Assembly (NCBI RefSeq): GCF_019285735.1
Contig: NZ_CP079107.1
Span: 1,798,001-1,862,000 of the forward strand
Source of the DNA: Paeniglutamicibacter sp. Y32M11
GTDB lineage: Bacteria; Actinomycetota; Actinomycetes; Actinomycetales; Micrococcaceae
DNA length: 64,000 nt
Reading direction: 5' to 3'
Part shown: one piece after another, positions 43,757-52,100 of the stretch
Layout: each line of letters begins with the position of its first letter
Position numbering within the stretch: the first letter of the stretch is position 1
Translations under genes and position numbers: made by a program
The notes under the pieces: generated by a model
Seen by the model: the letters and a program-made list of their open reading frames with translations, nothing else
What the model was told of the DNA's origin: nothing
Databases searched by the model: none

Positions 43757-44827
43757 TCATCTGCCGCACGCCATGGCCACTAGCGCGCTACGGCTTTGCA
43801 CCGCGCACTTGCCGAAGAGTGACTTGAATTGATCCTGCACGGTATACCGGCCGATACCCAAGGCGTGCGCTAGAGCAGCGGTGTCCAGTCCGGTCGCTGC
43901 AAGTTCAAGCAATTGGCACTCACCCGGGCTTAGCGCGAAGCACCGCTCAAAGACCTCGATGCGTTCGGAGGGCAACGCATCCTGAATGGTCACCGCGATG
44001 GGTGCCATGCCGTGGTCAAAAGGCGTGGTCATGCGCGTGGCCGACAAGCGTGCCCACACTCCTTCACCCACATGGACCAGTGAGCTGGCCGAATGCGCGT
44101 CAACGCCATGCTCAACAGCCAGCAATTGCGCGGCTACATTAAGCACCTCGGCAGGGATGCCGTGGTGCGGGTGAGGACCGGGCTGCAAGAGATCCAGCCA
44201 GCGGGTGGCCGACCCCGTCTGGCTGATGATGCCCAAATCGTTGGCCAGCGCCAATACCGCCTGGTCATGATTTGGTACCCCTACTGTGCTCGCCATCTGG
44301 AACTGGCGCGCTGAACAATGTCGCAAGCCGGTGGTGATCACCGGCGCTAAGGCCGAGAGCTCTTCGGCTTCCTGCTCGGTGAAGGTGCCAGCACCGTCGC
44401 CGCGCCACAAGTCGAGCCATCCCCAGATGCCCCACCTGTCGGCAAAAACTAGCGAGAGGACATCGGTGATTGCGTACCGGCGCAGCACCCGTGCCCACGA
44501 TTCACTGCGGGACAACTCTCCGGCGCTCACCGCGGCCAGCGAGAGTGCACGGGCCGGATTGACCGGCAGCGAGGTCCACCGGTTTAAGGTCGTGGAGTAC
44601 TTGAGGGTGATGAGCAGCGGCAGTTCCTGAGGGCATGGAGTGTTGGCCATCGGGGAGATTCCGACGGTAGTGATTGGATCGGCCAGTGGCCACACCCAAG
44701 CATCGTGCCCGATGAAACCTGCGATTTCCCGAAGAACTGCGCCCCGGAATTCGTGGCTCTCGACTCGCGCATCATCGAGGGCGGCAATCCGCTCCATACA
44801 GCGGCCTCGGGCCCAGCTGCTTGCCAT
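43757..44827 (-). CDS. LuxR-family regulator with GAF-like sensor
   Basis: 356 aa from ATG 44827. An N-terminal sensor-like domain (VLREIAGFIGHDAWVWPLADP ... RWGIWGWLDLWRGDGAGTFT) resembles GAF, and the C-terminal LuxR HTH reads FALSPGECQLLELAATGLDT, ALAHALGIGRYTVQDQFKSL. CATACT (44834-44839 on the minus strand) lies 6 nt before the ATG, hinting at a leaderless start. It is divergent from the small gene at 44968, and a dyad (44877-44894) lies between. Ligand unknown. Confidence 0.82.
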   Translation of the reverse strand: MASSWARGRCMERIAALDDARVESHEFRGAVLREIAGFIGHDAWVWPLADPITTVGISPMANTPCPQELPLLITLKYSTTLNRWTSLPVNPARALSLAAVSAGELSRSESWARVLRRYAITDVLSLVFADRWGIWGWLDLWRGDGAGTFTEQEAEELSALAPVITTGLRHCSARQFQMASTVGVPNHDQAVLALANDLGIISQTGSATRWLDLLQPGPHPHHGIPAEVLNVAAQLLAVEHGVDAHSASSLVHVGEGVWARLSATRMTTPFDHGMAPIAVTIQDALPSERIEVFERCFALSPGECQLLELAATGLDTAALAHALGIGRYTVQDQFKSLFGKCAVQSRSALVAMACGR

Positions 44828-44876
44828 ATGGCCAGTATGCGCGCACACCTCGCGCGTGTGGGCGTAGCCCTGGGGT

Positions 44877-44894
44877 ATCCCAGAAAAATGGGAT
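44877..44894. promoter_or_regulatory. LuxR-type dyad, divergent promoter
   Basis: ATCCCA-GAAAAA-TGGGAT is a perfect 6-6-6 dyad between the LuxR gene and the divergent 98-aa gene, a plausible LuxR operator. Confidence 0.6.
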
Positions 44895-44921
44895 GGTGGC
44901 AGGTCGCTCGTCGCGCCTAGG

Positions 44922-44953
44922 CTCAAGGCATCGGCCACAGAAGTGGCCTTGAG
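44922..44953 (+). other. Leader hairpin before 98-aa gene
   Basis: CTCAAGG pairs with CCTTGAG (44947-44953), or inner GGCCAC-AGAA-GTGGCC pairs instead. The stem ends two bases before the AAAGGA (44955-44960) binding site, so it may shape ribosome access. Confidence 0.5.
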
Positions 44954-44967
44954 GAAAGGACCACGTG

Positions 44968-45264
44968 ATGTACACGCTCCAAATAGAACACGGCATTAAA
45001 GACTTTGGGATGTGGATGGGCGCCTACGGCGCAGACCCGCTGGGACGGGTCGAATCCGGCGTTCTCGCCGAGCGGATTTACCGCCCGGTCGACGATGAGC
45101 ACTATGTTGTGCTGGATCTGGATTTTGCCTCCCGTGTGGAAGCCGCCGCCTTCTTAGATCGGCTTCGGTCCAACGTTTGGTCCGCGCCCTCGGCTTCCCC
45201 CGCACTGGCCTCGGGGCCAAAAACTCGCATTGTGGAGCAGCTGAACGGTGCCCACCGAGAATAA
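44968..45264 (+). CDS. Small ABM/dabb-like hypothetical protein
   Basis: 98 aa. YTLQIEHGIKDFGMWMGAYG, YVVLDLDFASRVEAAAFLD and a Pro/Ser-rich end suggest a small alpha+beta dimeric barrel, but the family call is weak. AAAGGA precedes ATG 44968 (GTG 44965 is adjacent). It is the only target in the LuxR-controlled divergent unit. Function unknown. Confidence 0.6.
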   Translation: MYTLQIEHGIKDFGMWMGAYGADPLGRVESGVLAERIYRPVDDEHYVVLDLDFASRVEAAAFLDRLRSNVWSAPSASPALASGPKTRIVEQLNGAHRE

Positions 45265-45281
45265 GCCAAGGGGTGCTGGTC

Positions 45282-45446
45282 ATGGATTTGATGGTTCTTG
45301 TGTCGGAGCCAGTGCCTTCTTACCTTGTGCGGCCCGACGGTGACAGGCGAACCGGGAGGGTGTCCCATATCTGTGTGCCCGCCCGTACGCTTAGGGAAAC
45401 GGATCACCGCTCGGAAGCTCGCGATTTCCTGAGAGTGCGCCGGTAA
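45282..45446 (+). CDS. Possible 54-aa ORF (low confidence)
   Basis: MDLMVLVSEPVPSYLVRPDG to the RVRR end. No family match and the start has only a weak GGTG upstream. It fills part of the 300-bp gap before the acetyltransferase; the rest of that gap shows nothing recognisable. Confidence 0.25.
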   Translation: MDLMVLVSEPVPSYLVRPDGDRRTGRVSHICVPARTLRETDHRSEARDFLRVRR

Positions 45447-45564
45447 AGGTGGCCCCGGAGCGTGCCGGTTTGCGCAGCGGCATCCATCCTCAAGGCGCTG
45501 ACCCGCTGATCACAGTGTGAAATGGTGGGCGCAACTCTTGCCGACACTCGAACGAAGGAAAATC

Positions 45565-46134
45565 ATGGAACTGGCAGAACTGCTTGAAGACCTGGATGCA
45601 GGGCGCACCATCACGGGGGACTCGCCCATGCATGGCCTCATGCACCGGATCAGTCAAGAAGCCCTGCGCATCACCGGCGAACTCAACGCGGGATATCAGG
45701 AGCCCGCACGGGTGCGCGAGCTGCTGGCCCGACTGATCGGCAAGCCGGTGGATGAAACCGTGACGCTCTTCCCGCCGTTTAACGCCGACTTCGGAAAGAA
45801 CATCACCTTGGGCCAGCGGGTCTTCATCAACGCCGGGTGCAAGTTCCAAGATCAGGGTGGGGTGGTTATCGGGAACGACACCCTCATTGGGCACAACGTG
45901 GTGATCGCGACCCTGAACCACGACCTTGCCCCGAGCAGGCGCGCGGATATGCATCCGGCTCCGGTTCATATTGGCCGCAATGTGTGGATCGGCTCAAACG
46001 CCACGATCCTGCCGGGGGTGACAATCGGGGATGATGCAGTGGTGGCTGCCGCCTGCGTCGTGACGAAGGATGTACCGGCGGGCGCCGTTGTGGTGGGTTC
46101 CCCCGCTCGGGTGGTGCGCTCGGTGACCGAGTAA
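45565..46134 (+). CDS. Sugar O-acetyltransferase (LacA/NodL/Maa type)
   Basis: 189 aa. Left-handed beta helix of hexapeptide repeats: GKNITLGQRVFINAGCKFQD, GVVIGNDTLIGHNVVIATLNHD, HIGRNVWIGSNATILPGVTI, GDDAVVAAACVVTKDVPAGA and VVVGSPARVVR. The His in LNHDLAP is the usual catalytic base. Transfers acetyl from CoA to a sugar; specific acceptor unknown. GAAGGAAAATC precedes the ATG. The last 141 bp lie antisense to the longest reading of the MFS gene. Confidence 0.9.
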   Translation: MELAELLEDLDAGRTITGDSPMHGLMHRISQEALRITGELNAGYQEPARVRELLARLIGKPVDETVTLFPPFNADFGKNITLGQRVFINAGCKFQDQGGVVIGNDTLIGHNVVIATLNHDLAPSRRADMHPAPVHIGRNVWIGSNATILPGVTIGDDAVVAAACVVTKDVPAGAVVVGSPARVVRSVTE

Positions 46135-47445
46135 CCACCCCCGGGGGTCCACTTCCTTGGGCTCACCTTTTGATCTTGAAACAGTGCCCTTATCGGCCCC
46201 GTTCCGTCCTTCGGCGGTAGCAGGCACCACGTGCTCGGGCTCAAGCGTGGTCTGGAGCATGGAGTGGGCACAGCCGGCGATCACCAGCCCGGCAATCAGC
46301 ATGAGCCAGCGATAGTCCACCACGGCCACCAAGAGCGCGCCCACGGCAATCGATGCCAATTGTGGGATATTGAGCACCAGATTGGTGGCAGCTGCGGTCC
46401 TGCCCTGCAACCGGGCCGGAGTCAGGCGCTGCCGGGTTGTCACGAGCGCAACAAAGATCCAAGGGATGCCCACCCCGGCCAGGAAGAGCGCCGGGAGAAC
46501 GACCGCCGGCAACAATTCCTGCGTGGCGACAAACGGTAGTAGGTCGGTGGCGGCGGCTAGGGCTGCCAGCCCAAACAGGCCCAGCCCGAAGCCCACGGCT
46601 CGGACGGGGCCAACCCTACGCATCAGCATCGCCGCGGTGAGACCGCCGAGGATGCTTCCGGCTCCCTGCAGGCTCATGAGTATCCCGAAGAATTCGGGGT
46701 CCTTACCCAGGCCCTTGTCGATCAGTTCGAAGAGTGTTGAGTTGAACATGCCGATGACGCCCAGGGCTATGGCCGTCACGACCACCATCCGCCACAGTAC
46801 GGGAATGCTGTTTAAGTGCCGGAATCCGGCGGAGTTTTCGTGCCACCATCCGCCGCGTTCGGAGGCAGATTCCGGCGCCGATTCTTGGACGGGCACCGTG
46901 AGTAGAAGTCCGGCGGTGAGCAGTAAGGCACCGGCGACTCCCACGGCAAGTGCGCCCCCGCCCCACAGCGTGTACAGCGCGGCGCCCAGCAGCGGAGTGA
47001 AGATCCGCAGTCCCTGGTCAATGGTGGAGAGTAAACCGTTGGCACTGTCCAGATGTTCGTCCTGAAGCATGTCACGCACCAACCCGGATTGAGCGGCTCC
47101 GTTGAGGATCCCCAGTAGCCCGTAGATGAAGGCCACCACGTAGATTAGCCAGAGGCCATCCGGGCCTGCGATCACGAGAAGTAGTAGCGCGCTGCCGGCC
47201 GAGACCGCGTTTCCCAAGATCAACAGCCTGCGACGGGGGAATCTGTCGGCGAGTGCGCCCACGAACGGGGAGAAGACGATGGGAAGTCCCAGCGCCAGGA
47301 AAACCATGCCTGCAGCGCTGGAAGAGCCCGAGAGATCCTTGACCCAGATGGAAAGCGTCAAGAATAGGGCACTGTCGGCAAGGTTTCCGATGGTCCAGGC
47401 TCCGGCGAACCTGCGGAACATTGGGATGGCGAGCAGGGCCTTCAT
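45994..47445 (-). CDS. MFS transporter (exporter type), C-terminus abnormal
   Basis: 483 aa. MFS motif A in GALADRFPRRRLLILG after the second helix, 12 helices ending near ..GLVIAGCAHSMLQ. DHA3-like efflux or a fluoroquinolone/macrolide exporter by motif. The start overlaps the ArsR-type stop (ATGA), so the two are an operon. The last ~50 residues (GWLLGHRAHHPSGG onward) are antisense to the acetyltransferase and look unlike transporter sequence; a stop has probably been lost or shifted near 46140. Confidence 0.82.
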   Translation of the reverse strand: MKALLAIPMFRRFAGAWTIGNLADSALFLTLSIWVKDLSGSSSAAGMVFLALGLPIVFSPFVGALADRFPRRRLLILGNAVSAGSALLLLVIAGPDGLWLIYVVAFIYGLLGILNGAAQSGLVRDMLQDEHLDSANGLLSTIDQGLRIFTPLLGAALYTLWGGGALAVGVAGALLLTAGLLLTVPVQESAPESASERGGWWHENSAGFRHLNSIPVLWRMVVVTAIALGVIGMFNSTLFELIDKGLGKDPEFFGILMSLQGAGSILGGLTAAMLMRRVGPVRAVGFGLGLFGLAALAAATDLLPFVATQELLPAVVLPALFLAGVGIPWIFVALVTTRQRLTPARLQGRTAAATNLVLNIPQLASIAVGALLVAVVDYRWLMLIAGLVIAGCAHSMLQTTLEPEHVVPATAEGRNGADKGTVSRSKGEPKEVDPRGWLLGHRAHHPSGGTHHNGARRYILRHDAGGSHHCIIPDCHPRQDRGV

Positions 47446-48011
47446 GACCCCGCGTCCTTGGGCATCAGATCGTGGGCCAGTGTGGCAGCCATGAAGACGC
47501 GGATGGGGGCAGCTGCCTCGGGGCGCTGCGCCGGATCGGTGATGCGTTCCAGATAGGGGGCAATGAGCTGGCGGTAGTTTTCGGAAAAGGCATCGGCTTC
47601 CTCGGGGGTGAGGAACAAAGTTGAACCGACCTCGAACAGGTGGCCCTTCCAGGTGTCGGGGACCGGCAGGTGCCTACCCGCTCGCATTCGTTCGAATTCC
47701 CATGATTGGATCTGGTCGCCGAGTGCCACGGCTGCCATTTGAGTATCGGGGCCGGCCTGATTCCTGTCGATGTGTTGGATGATATCGATGATTTGCCAGG
47801 GTCTGTCACGCCCGGTGGCCCCGGGTGCGCGTTCGATGTAGCCGTGCTGGGCCAGTGTGCGTAGGTGGAAGGAACAGTTGGCCGGGCTCTCTCCGACATA
47901 TTCGCTGGCTCGGGCGGCGGTGATCGGGCCCTGTGTGCCGACAACTTCAAGGAGGCGGATACGCAGGGGGTGGGCCAGTGCCCGCATGGCCTTGGCGTCA
48001 GTGATGTCCAT
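47442..48011 (-). CDS. ArsR-type winged-helix regulator
   Basis: 189 aa. DITDAKAMRALAHPLRIRLLEVVGTQGPIT, then ARASEYVGESPANCSFHLRT and LAQHGYIER form a winged HTH. The C-terminal half has EEADAFSENYRQLIAPYLER and a basic end. I start at ATG 48011: the longer reading to 48047 would be translated from the operator itself. It is in one unit with the MFS gene (ATGA) and a 36-bp perfect palindrome lies just upstream, so it likely represses its own exporter operon. Confidence 0.86.
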   Translation of the reverse strand: MDITDAKAMRALAHPLRIRLLEVVGTQGPITAARASEYVGESPANCSFHLRTLAQHGYIERAPGATGRDRPWQIIDIIQHIDRNQAGPDTQMAAVALGDQIQSWEFERMRAGRHLPVPDTWKGHLFEVGSTLFLTPEEADAFSENYRQLIAPYLERITDPAQRPEAAAPIRVFMAATLAHDLMPKDAGS

Positions 48012-48025
48012 GGGCCACACGCTAC

Positions 48026-48061
48026 TATCGAAAGAACTCTTTCGCAAGAGTTCTTTCGATA
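48026..48061. promoter_or_regulatory. 36-bp operator of the ArsR-type regulator
   Basis: TATCGAAAGAACTCTT (48026-48041) and its exact complement (48046-48061) form 16-bp arms around TCGC. A near palindrome CGAAAGAACTCTTTCG is nested in the left half. It sits immediately before the start at 48011, consistent with autorepression. Confidence 0.85.
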
Positions 48062-48171
48062 CGGTTCACAGGTGCGGTTATGGCTGCTTTCGGCTGCAAT
48101 ACCCGCCCGAGCTTATGGGGCGGCAGGTAGCGGGCATGTCGCACCGCGACGGCGCTGATAACCTCAATTCC

Positions 48172-48585
48172 ATGAAGCCGTACGAGCTCGAGATGCTCAC
48201 CGCACTGCGCCGGGCCAAGGACATGATTGATCGCGACTACGCGCTACCCCTTGACGTTCCCACGATGGCAGCTAGGGCGCTCATGTCGCCCGCGCACTTT
48301 TCACGGCAGTTCAGGGCCGCCTATGGACAGAGCCCATACGCCTACCTGATGACCCGACGCATTGAGCGATCCATGGCATTGCTGCGCTCCGGAGTCACTG
48401 TCACCGATGCCTGCATGGCAGTTGGCTGTACCTCCCTGGGCTCCTTCAGCACAAGCTTTACCCAGATTACCGGGGAGAGTCCGAGCGGGTATCGGATGCG
48501 TGATCATGCAGCGGTAGAAGCCATGCCGGCGTGCATCGCCAAGTCTGTCACCCAGCCCAAAAGCACAAAAACGCCGCGCTATTAG
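48172..48585 (+). CDS. AraC-family transcriptional regulator
   Basis: 137 aa from ATG 48172. Two HTHs: LTALRRAKDMIDRDYALPLD, VPTMAARALMSPAHFSRQFR and the second VTDACMAVGCTSLGSFSTSF. The domain is DNA-binding only, lacking a ligand arm. An ATG at 48136 (MSHRDG) is an alternative. A VOC gene follows after 158 bp on the same strand, a pairing seen often in Actinobacteria. Confidence 0.88.
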   Translation: MKPYELEMLTALRRAKDMIDRDYALPLDVPTMAARALMSPAHFSRQFRAAYGQSPYAYLMTRRIERSMALLRSGVTVTDACMAVGCTSLGSFSTSFTQITGESPSGYRMRDHAAVEAMPACIAKSVTQPKSTKTPRY

Positions 48586-48743
48586 GTCCGGTGAAGCTCC
48601 CGAGCCAGACTCAGACGTTCCAGCGCTCGCCGACCACGGGGGCAAAGACCCCTGTGCTTGGTTAGGCAGAGTTCACCGGCAGGCAGCAGGCATTGAGCAG
48701 GATTCGAGAAGCGGGTCGGGGGTCGATTGCCTAGTCTGGAGTC

Positions 48744-49151
48744 ATGGACATTTCATTGCAGTATTCACACATCACCGTCAATGACGTCGACGAAGCCATC
48801 GCGTTCTACCGCGACGGTTTGGGTCTAACGGTGGAGAACGACGTGGCCTCGGGCGAACACCGCTGGGTCACCCTGGGCACGGCCACCCAGCCGGGACTGG
48901 GCATCGTGCTCTCCAATCCACACGCGGGCCGCTCTGAGGCGGACGGCGACATCATGCAGGAACTACTGGCCAAGGGTGTGCTGCCCATGACGGTCTTTAG
49001 CACCAATGACCTGGATGGGCTCTTCGAGCAAGTTCGCGCCACCGGTGTTGAGGTGCTTCAAGAGCCCATTGAGCAGCCGTGGGGCCCGAAAGACTGCGCA
49101 TTCCGAGATCCTTCGGGAAACATGATCCGACTTAACCAACGCCAGGGATAA
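48744..49151 (+). CDS. VOC-superfamily protein
   Basis: 135 aa. Two beta-alpha-beta-beta-beta halves: YSHITVNDVDEAIAFYRDGL and AFRDPSGNMIRLNQ. The metal ligands and substrate cannot be assigned with certainty; likely a glyoxalase/bleomycin-resistance type protein, perhaps controlled by the AraC gene upstream. TAGTCT-GGAGTC-ATG may serve either as -10 box or SD (GGAG). ATG at 48744 is the only good start. Confidence 0.85.
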   Translation: MDISLQYSHITVNDVDEAIAFYRDGLGLTVENDVASGEHRWVTLGTATQPGLGIVLSNPHAGRSEADGDIMQELLAKGVLPMTVFSTNDLDGLFEQVRATGVEVLQEPIEQPWGPKDCAFRDPSGNMIRLNQRQG

Positions 49152-49172
49152 GAGTCCGCACCTCAAGACGTC

Positions 49173-49211
49173 AGTGGCCGGTCATCCTCTTTGTGGGGAC
49201 GACCGGCCACT
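49173..49211. terminator. Bidirectional hairpin between VOC and Pro-rich gene
   Basis: AGTGGCCGGTC (49173-49183) pairs perfectly with GACCGGCCACT (49201-49211). It lies between the convergent genes ending at 49151 and 49229. Confidence 0.7.
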
Positions 49212-49228
49212 AGTTTCGGTAGCAGTGT

Positions 49229-49408
49229 CTACCTAATAGGTGGGATGGGCCCGATGGGTTCGGGCTCATCGGGCGGGTAGGGGTGCTGGGGGTCCGGCGG
49301 ATGCGGGATGGGTCCGGGATCCGCCGGAGGGTCGAAGGGCGGAACGGGAGGGACAGCATCGGGATCGGTCGGCCGGTGCGGCGGTACTGGAGGCTGTGGG
49401 ATTGCCAT
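49229..49408 (-). CDS. 59-aa proline-rich peptide
   Basis: About 44% proline: AIPQPPVPPHRPTDP, DPPADPGPIPHPPDPQHPYP and PDEPEPIGPIPPI. It has a strong ribosome site (AAGGTGAG upstream of ATG 49408), which argues for translation. Such a peptide is disordered; role unknown. A GTG six bases upstream is a possible start. Confidence 0.55.
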   Translation of the reverse strand: MAIPQPPVPPHRPTDPDAVPPVPPFDPPADPGPIPHPPDPQHPYPPDEPEPIGPIPPIR

Positions 49409-49685
49409 GGCCACTCACCTTCTTTCGATAGTGGATGCAGGCCCAGTGTATGACGTGCCGTGCGGTCGTGGAACCCCCCTTTTGCCCCGTAGTTACGTCG
49501 GCACGCTACCACTAATCTTCGCCGGCAGGTCTGGAGCCGTTGGCAGGCTTGACGTTGATCTGTCGTGATGTTTCGTTTCTCTCATCGATAATCACCGGGG
49601 AGAAGCCGGTCACCCTGGGCTGATCGCTGATCGGGCAGTTCACCTCGGCGGGTCAGGTCATCGAGTAGCTGGGTATGTGGAGGCA

Positions 49686-50315
49686 TCAGCGTGCCCCTTT
49701 TTCGACGAGGCGCGCCCGCACCGCGAGACCCGCGCAGAGGATAACAGCAACGCCTCCGGCGATCGTTTGCCAGGTCAGGAGTTCGTGAAGGAGGAGTCCT
49801 GCCCACAGGATGCTCATGACTGGCTGCGCGAGCTGAACCTGACTGACCTGGGTCATCGGGCCGATGGCCAGCCCACGGTACCAGGCGAAGAATCCAAGGA
49901 ACAGGCTCACCACGCCTAGGTACAGGAACGCCATCCACTGGATGGGCGTTCCTGTCTGTGGCTGTTCGATGAGCGCAACAATGGTCAGCACAATCATGAG
50001 CGGGGCAGCAAGGACCAGTGCCCACGAAACCGTTTGCCAGGCACCCAGCTCGCGGGCCAGCAGGCCGCCCTCCGCGTAGCCAACAGCGGCCGCGAGCACT
50101 GCCCCAAACAGCAGTAGATCGGACCATGTCAGGTTTCCAAAACCGCTGCCTTGCAGCCCGGCGAAAAACACGGCGGCAACCGCACCGAGAATCGCGTAGA
50201 TCCAGAATGACGGTGCGGGGCGTTCCTTGGTTCGCAACACGACCATGATGGCCGTCGCGGCCGGGAGGAGGGCGATCACTATCGCGCCGTGACTTGCTGG
50301 TGCGGTAGTCAGTAA
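49686..50315 (-). pseudogene. EamA-family transporter, N-terminal domain lost
   Basis: Only about 200 residues survive, where EamA exporters have about 290-300 with two domains. LLPAATAIMVVLRTKERPAP and SILWAGLLLHELLTWQ (both EamA signatures) are present, and the frame upstream reads ..TTAPASHGAIVIA before an in-frame stop (50316-50318). GTG 50279 is the first possible start. It is therefore either a truncated half transporter or a decayed gene. A second short frame in the gap to 49582 may be a neighbour remnant. Confidence 0.7.
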
Positions 50316-50615
50316 CTACTCGGGTAGCGCTCCGGAGCGGTTTCCCGAGGCAACGCGCATACTTCAGTCCGCTCTTGATCTACAACGCGGAAGCTAACGC
50401 CGAGCCCGCTCAGGCGCCGAATCGCGGGAGAGCATCGTGTAACCCGCACGCGGCTTCACCGTGTGACAGCCCCAGCCCGTGGGGCATGAGGTTTCACAAA
50501 TATTAGCTGAGTCAGGACATTCATTTCCCACCTTGAGGATCGAGGAGCTAAACCTCTTTTTCGTGGCCGCGGACGTAAACTGAGAGTGCACGTTTCCTAC
50601 CACGGATGGATTCCG

Positions 50616-51002
50616 ATGTCCCTCTCAAACAGCCCCCTGACTACCATTATTCCCGTTACCGATACGCAGCGCTCACAGAAGTTCTATGAGGATTTGTTGG
50701 GACTTTCCTATCGGGGCCGGGCCGCGGATGGCAACCTACTTTTTGCCCTCGACGGCACTGGTACATTGGCTCTGCTCTCGGACCCCGAAGCCAAGGCCTC
50801 CGTCCACACCGCAGCAAGTTTCGAAGTCAACGACATCTCGGGGGTCATCACCGAGCTCTCCGGCCGGGGCGTGGTCTTCGAAGACTATGACCTGCCCGAT
50901 TTAAAGACCACCGAGCATGTCTGTGTCCTTGGATCGGAAAAGGCCGCCTGGTTTAGAGATCCCGACGGAAACATTCTCTGCCTCCACGAGAATCTTGGGT
51001 AG
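50616..51002 (+). CDS. VOC-superfamily protein
   Basis: 128 aa. TTIIPVTDTQRSQKFYEDLL and FEVNDISGVITELSGRG plus FRDPDGNILCLHE match VOC. Metal ligands uncertain. ATG 50616 follows GGATGG. The stop is followed after 66 bp by arfB. Substrate unknown. Confidence 0.83.
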   Translation: MSLSNSPLTTIIPVTDTQRSQKFYEDLLGLSYRGRAADGNLLFALDGTGTLALLSDPEAKASVHTAASFEVNDISGVITELSGRGVVFEDYDLPDLKTTEHVCVLGSEKAAWFRDPDGNILCLHENLG

Positions 51003-51068
51003 AACACGTGCTGCGTAGCCGTACCGCCGCTGGTGGAGAGCATCCGAGCCACGTGGGATGCTTGGAGT

Positions 51069-51491
51069 ATGGATCTGGAGATTTCGCCCGCGCTGACGAT
51101 TCCGTCCTCCGAGCTCGACTGGCGGTTTTCTCGTTCCTCCGGCCCGGGCGGACAACGCGTTAATACTTCCGATAGCCGCGTCGAGCTTTCCTGGAATATT
51201 CCTGCCTCACGCATACTCTCAGATGCTCAGCGACAGCGGCTATTAAGTCGTCTTCGGTCCCGGCTGATCGCCGGGGTACTGACCGTTTCCGCATCCGAAC
51301 AGCGCTCCCAATTGCGTAATCGGGAAACTGCGTTGATCAAGCTCGCCGAACTGGTGGACACCGCGCTGGCGCCAGATGGGCCAACACGACGTGCCACAAA
51401 ACCAACCAAGGGATCACAGCGTCGTCGACTGGCAGCCAAGGGGCGCCGTTCGCTCACCAAACAGCACCGCCAACGGCCGCACGCAGAATAA
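51069..51491 (+). CDS. arfB: Alternative ribosome-rescue factor ArfB
   Basis: 140 aa. GGQ at residues 27-29 in SSGPGGQRVNTSDSRVEL marks the peptidyl-tRNA hydrolysis motif, and the basic C-terminal tail (KPTKGSQRRRLAAKGRR, SLTKQ) enters the mRNA channel of stalled ribosomes, as in YaeJ/ArfB. ATG 51069 follows GGAG. It stands between two VOC genes, with no operon partner evident. Confidence 0.9.
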   Translation: MDLEISPALTIPSSELDWRFSRSSGPGGQRVNTSDSRVELSWNIPASRILSDAQRQRLLSRLRSRLIAGVLTVSASEQRSQLRNRETALIKLAELVDTALAPDGPTRRATKPTKGSQRRRLAAKGRRSLTKQHRQRPHAE

Positions 51492-51516
51492 CCTTCAACT
51501 CACGGTGTAGTAGAGC

Positions 51517-51912
51517 TCAGGAACCACATTGGAAGCGCAGCTCGTGCCCATCCGGATCCTTAACATGCGGTAGTACCCAGCCGATAGCGCCGGGGTGGAC
51601 GCCGGGATGAATTTCACCCAATGCGGTTAATCTGGAGGCTAAGGCTTCAAGCGCTTCTCGGTTCGGGGCGCCGAAGGCAAAGTAGTCGAAGCCCGCGGCA
51701 GCAAGTGCCCTTTCCGGGTCAAGCCACAGACCAAGTTCCGGGCCTCCGTGGGGATGGTGCATCACCAATCCTGCGATCTTTTCCCCGTCACCGACTTCCA
51801 AAACCAGCTTGTAGCCGAGCCGTGATTCGTACCAGGAACGACTGGAATCCAAGTTTGTCACCGGGAGCTTCAGGTGGTGAACTCCTGCCAACTCCGGCAT
51901 TTCGAGATTCAT
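51517..51912 (-). CDS. VOC-superfamily protein
   Basis: 131 aa from ATG 51912. VHHLKLPVTNLDSSRSWYES and VLPHVKDPDGHELRFQ. The HHLKLP and KDPDGHE blocks carry possible metal ligands (H and E). An upstream ATG (51918) is too close to the AAAGG for good translation. Convergent with arfB. Substrate unknown. Confidence 0.82.
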   Translation of the reverse strand: MNLEMPELAGVHHLKLPVTNLDSSRSWYESRLGYKLVLEVGDGEKIAGLVMHHPHGGPELGLWLDPERALAAAGFDYFAFGAPNREALEALASRLTALGEIHPGVHPGAIGWVLPHVKDPDGHELRFQCGS

Positions 51913-52100
51913 GAGCATTGCCTTTCGTTGGTGGGCAGTTCCACGATAGGCCCGCCCCTGTCAAAAGCACAGGGGCGCTGTGGGTGGCCTTTGTTCACCC
52001 GTGCCGCCTCGCCACGAAGAATCTGAGCTGGCCGCTGCGTGTGACGGTGAAAAGACGAAAGAATGGGAGGATATTATCAATGGTTCGAGGCCCCTGCTAG

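Noticed and set aside
50394-50603. 69-codon Cys-containing minus-strand frame
   Set aside because: No supported start or family; may be an eroded neighbour of the EamA remnant.
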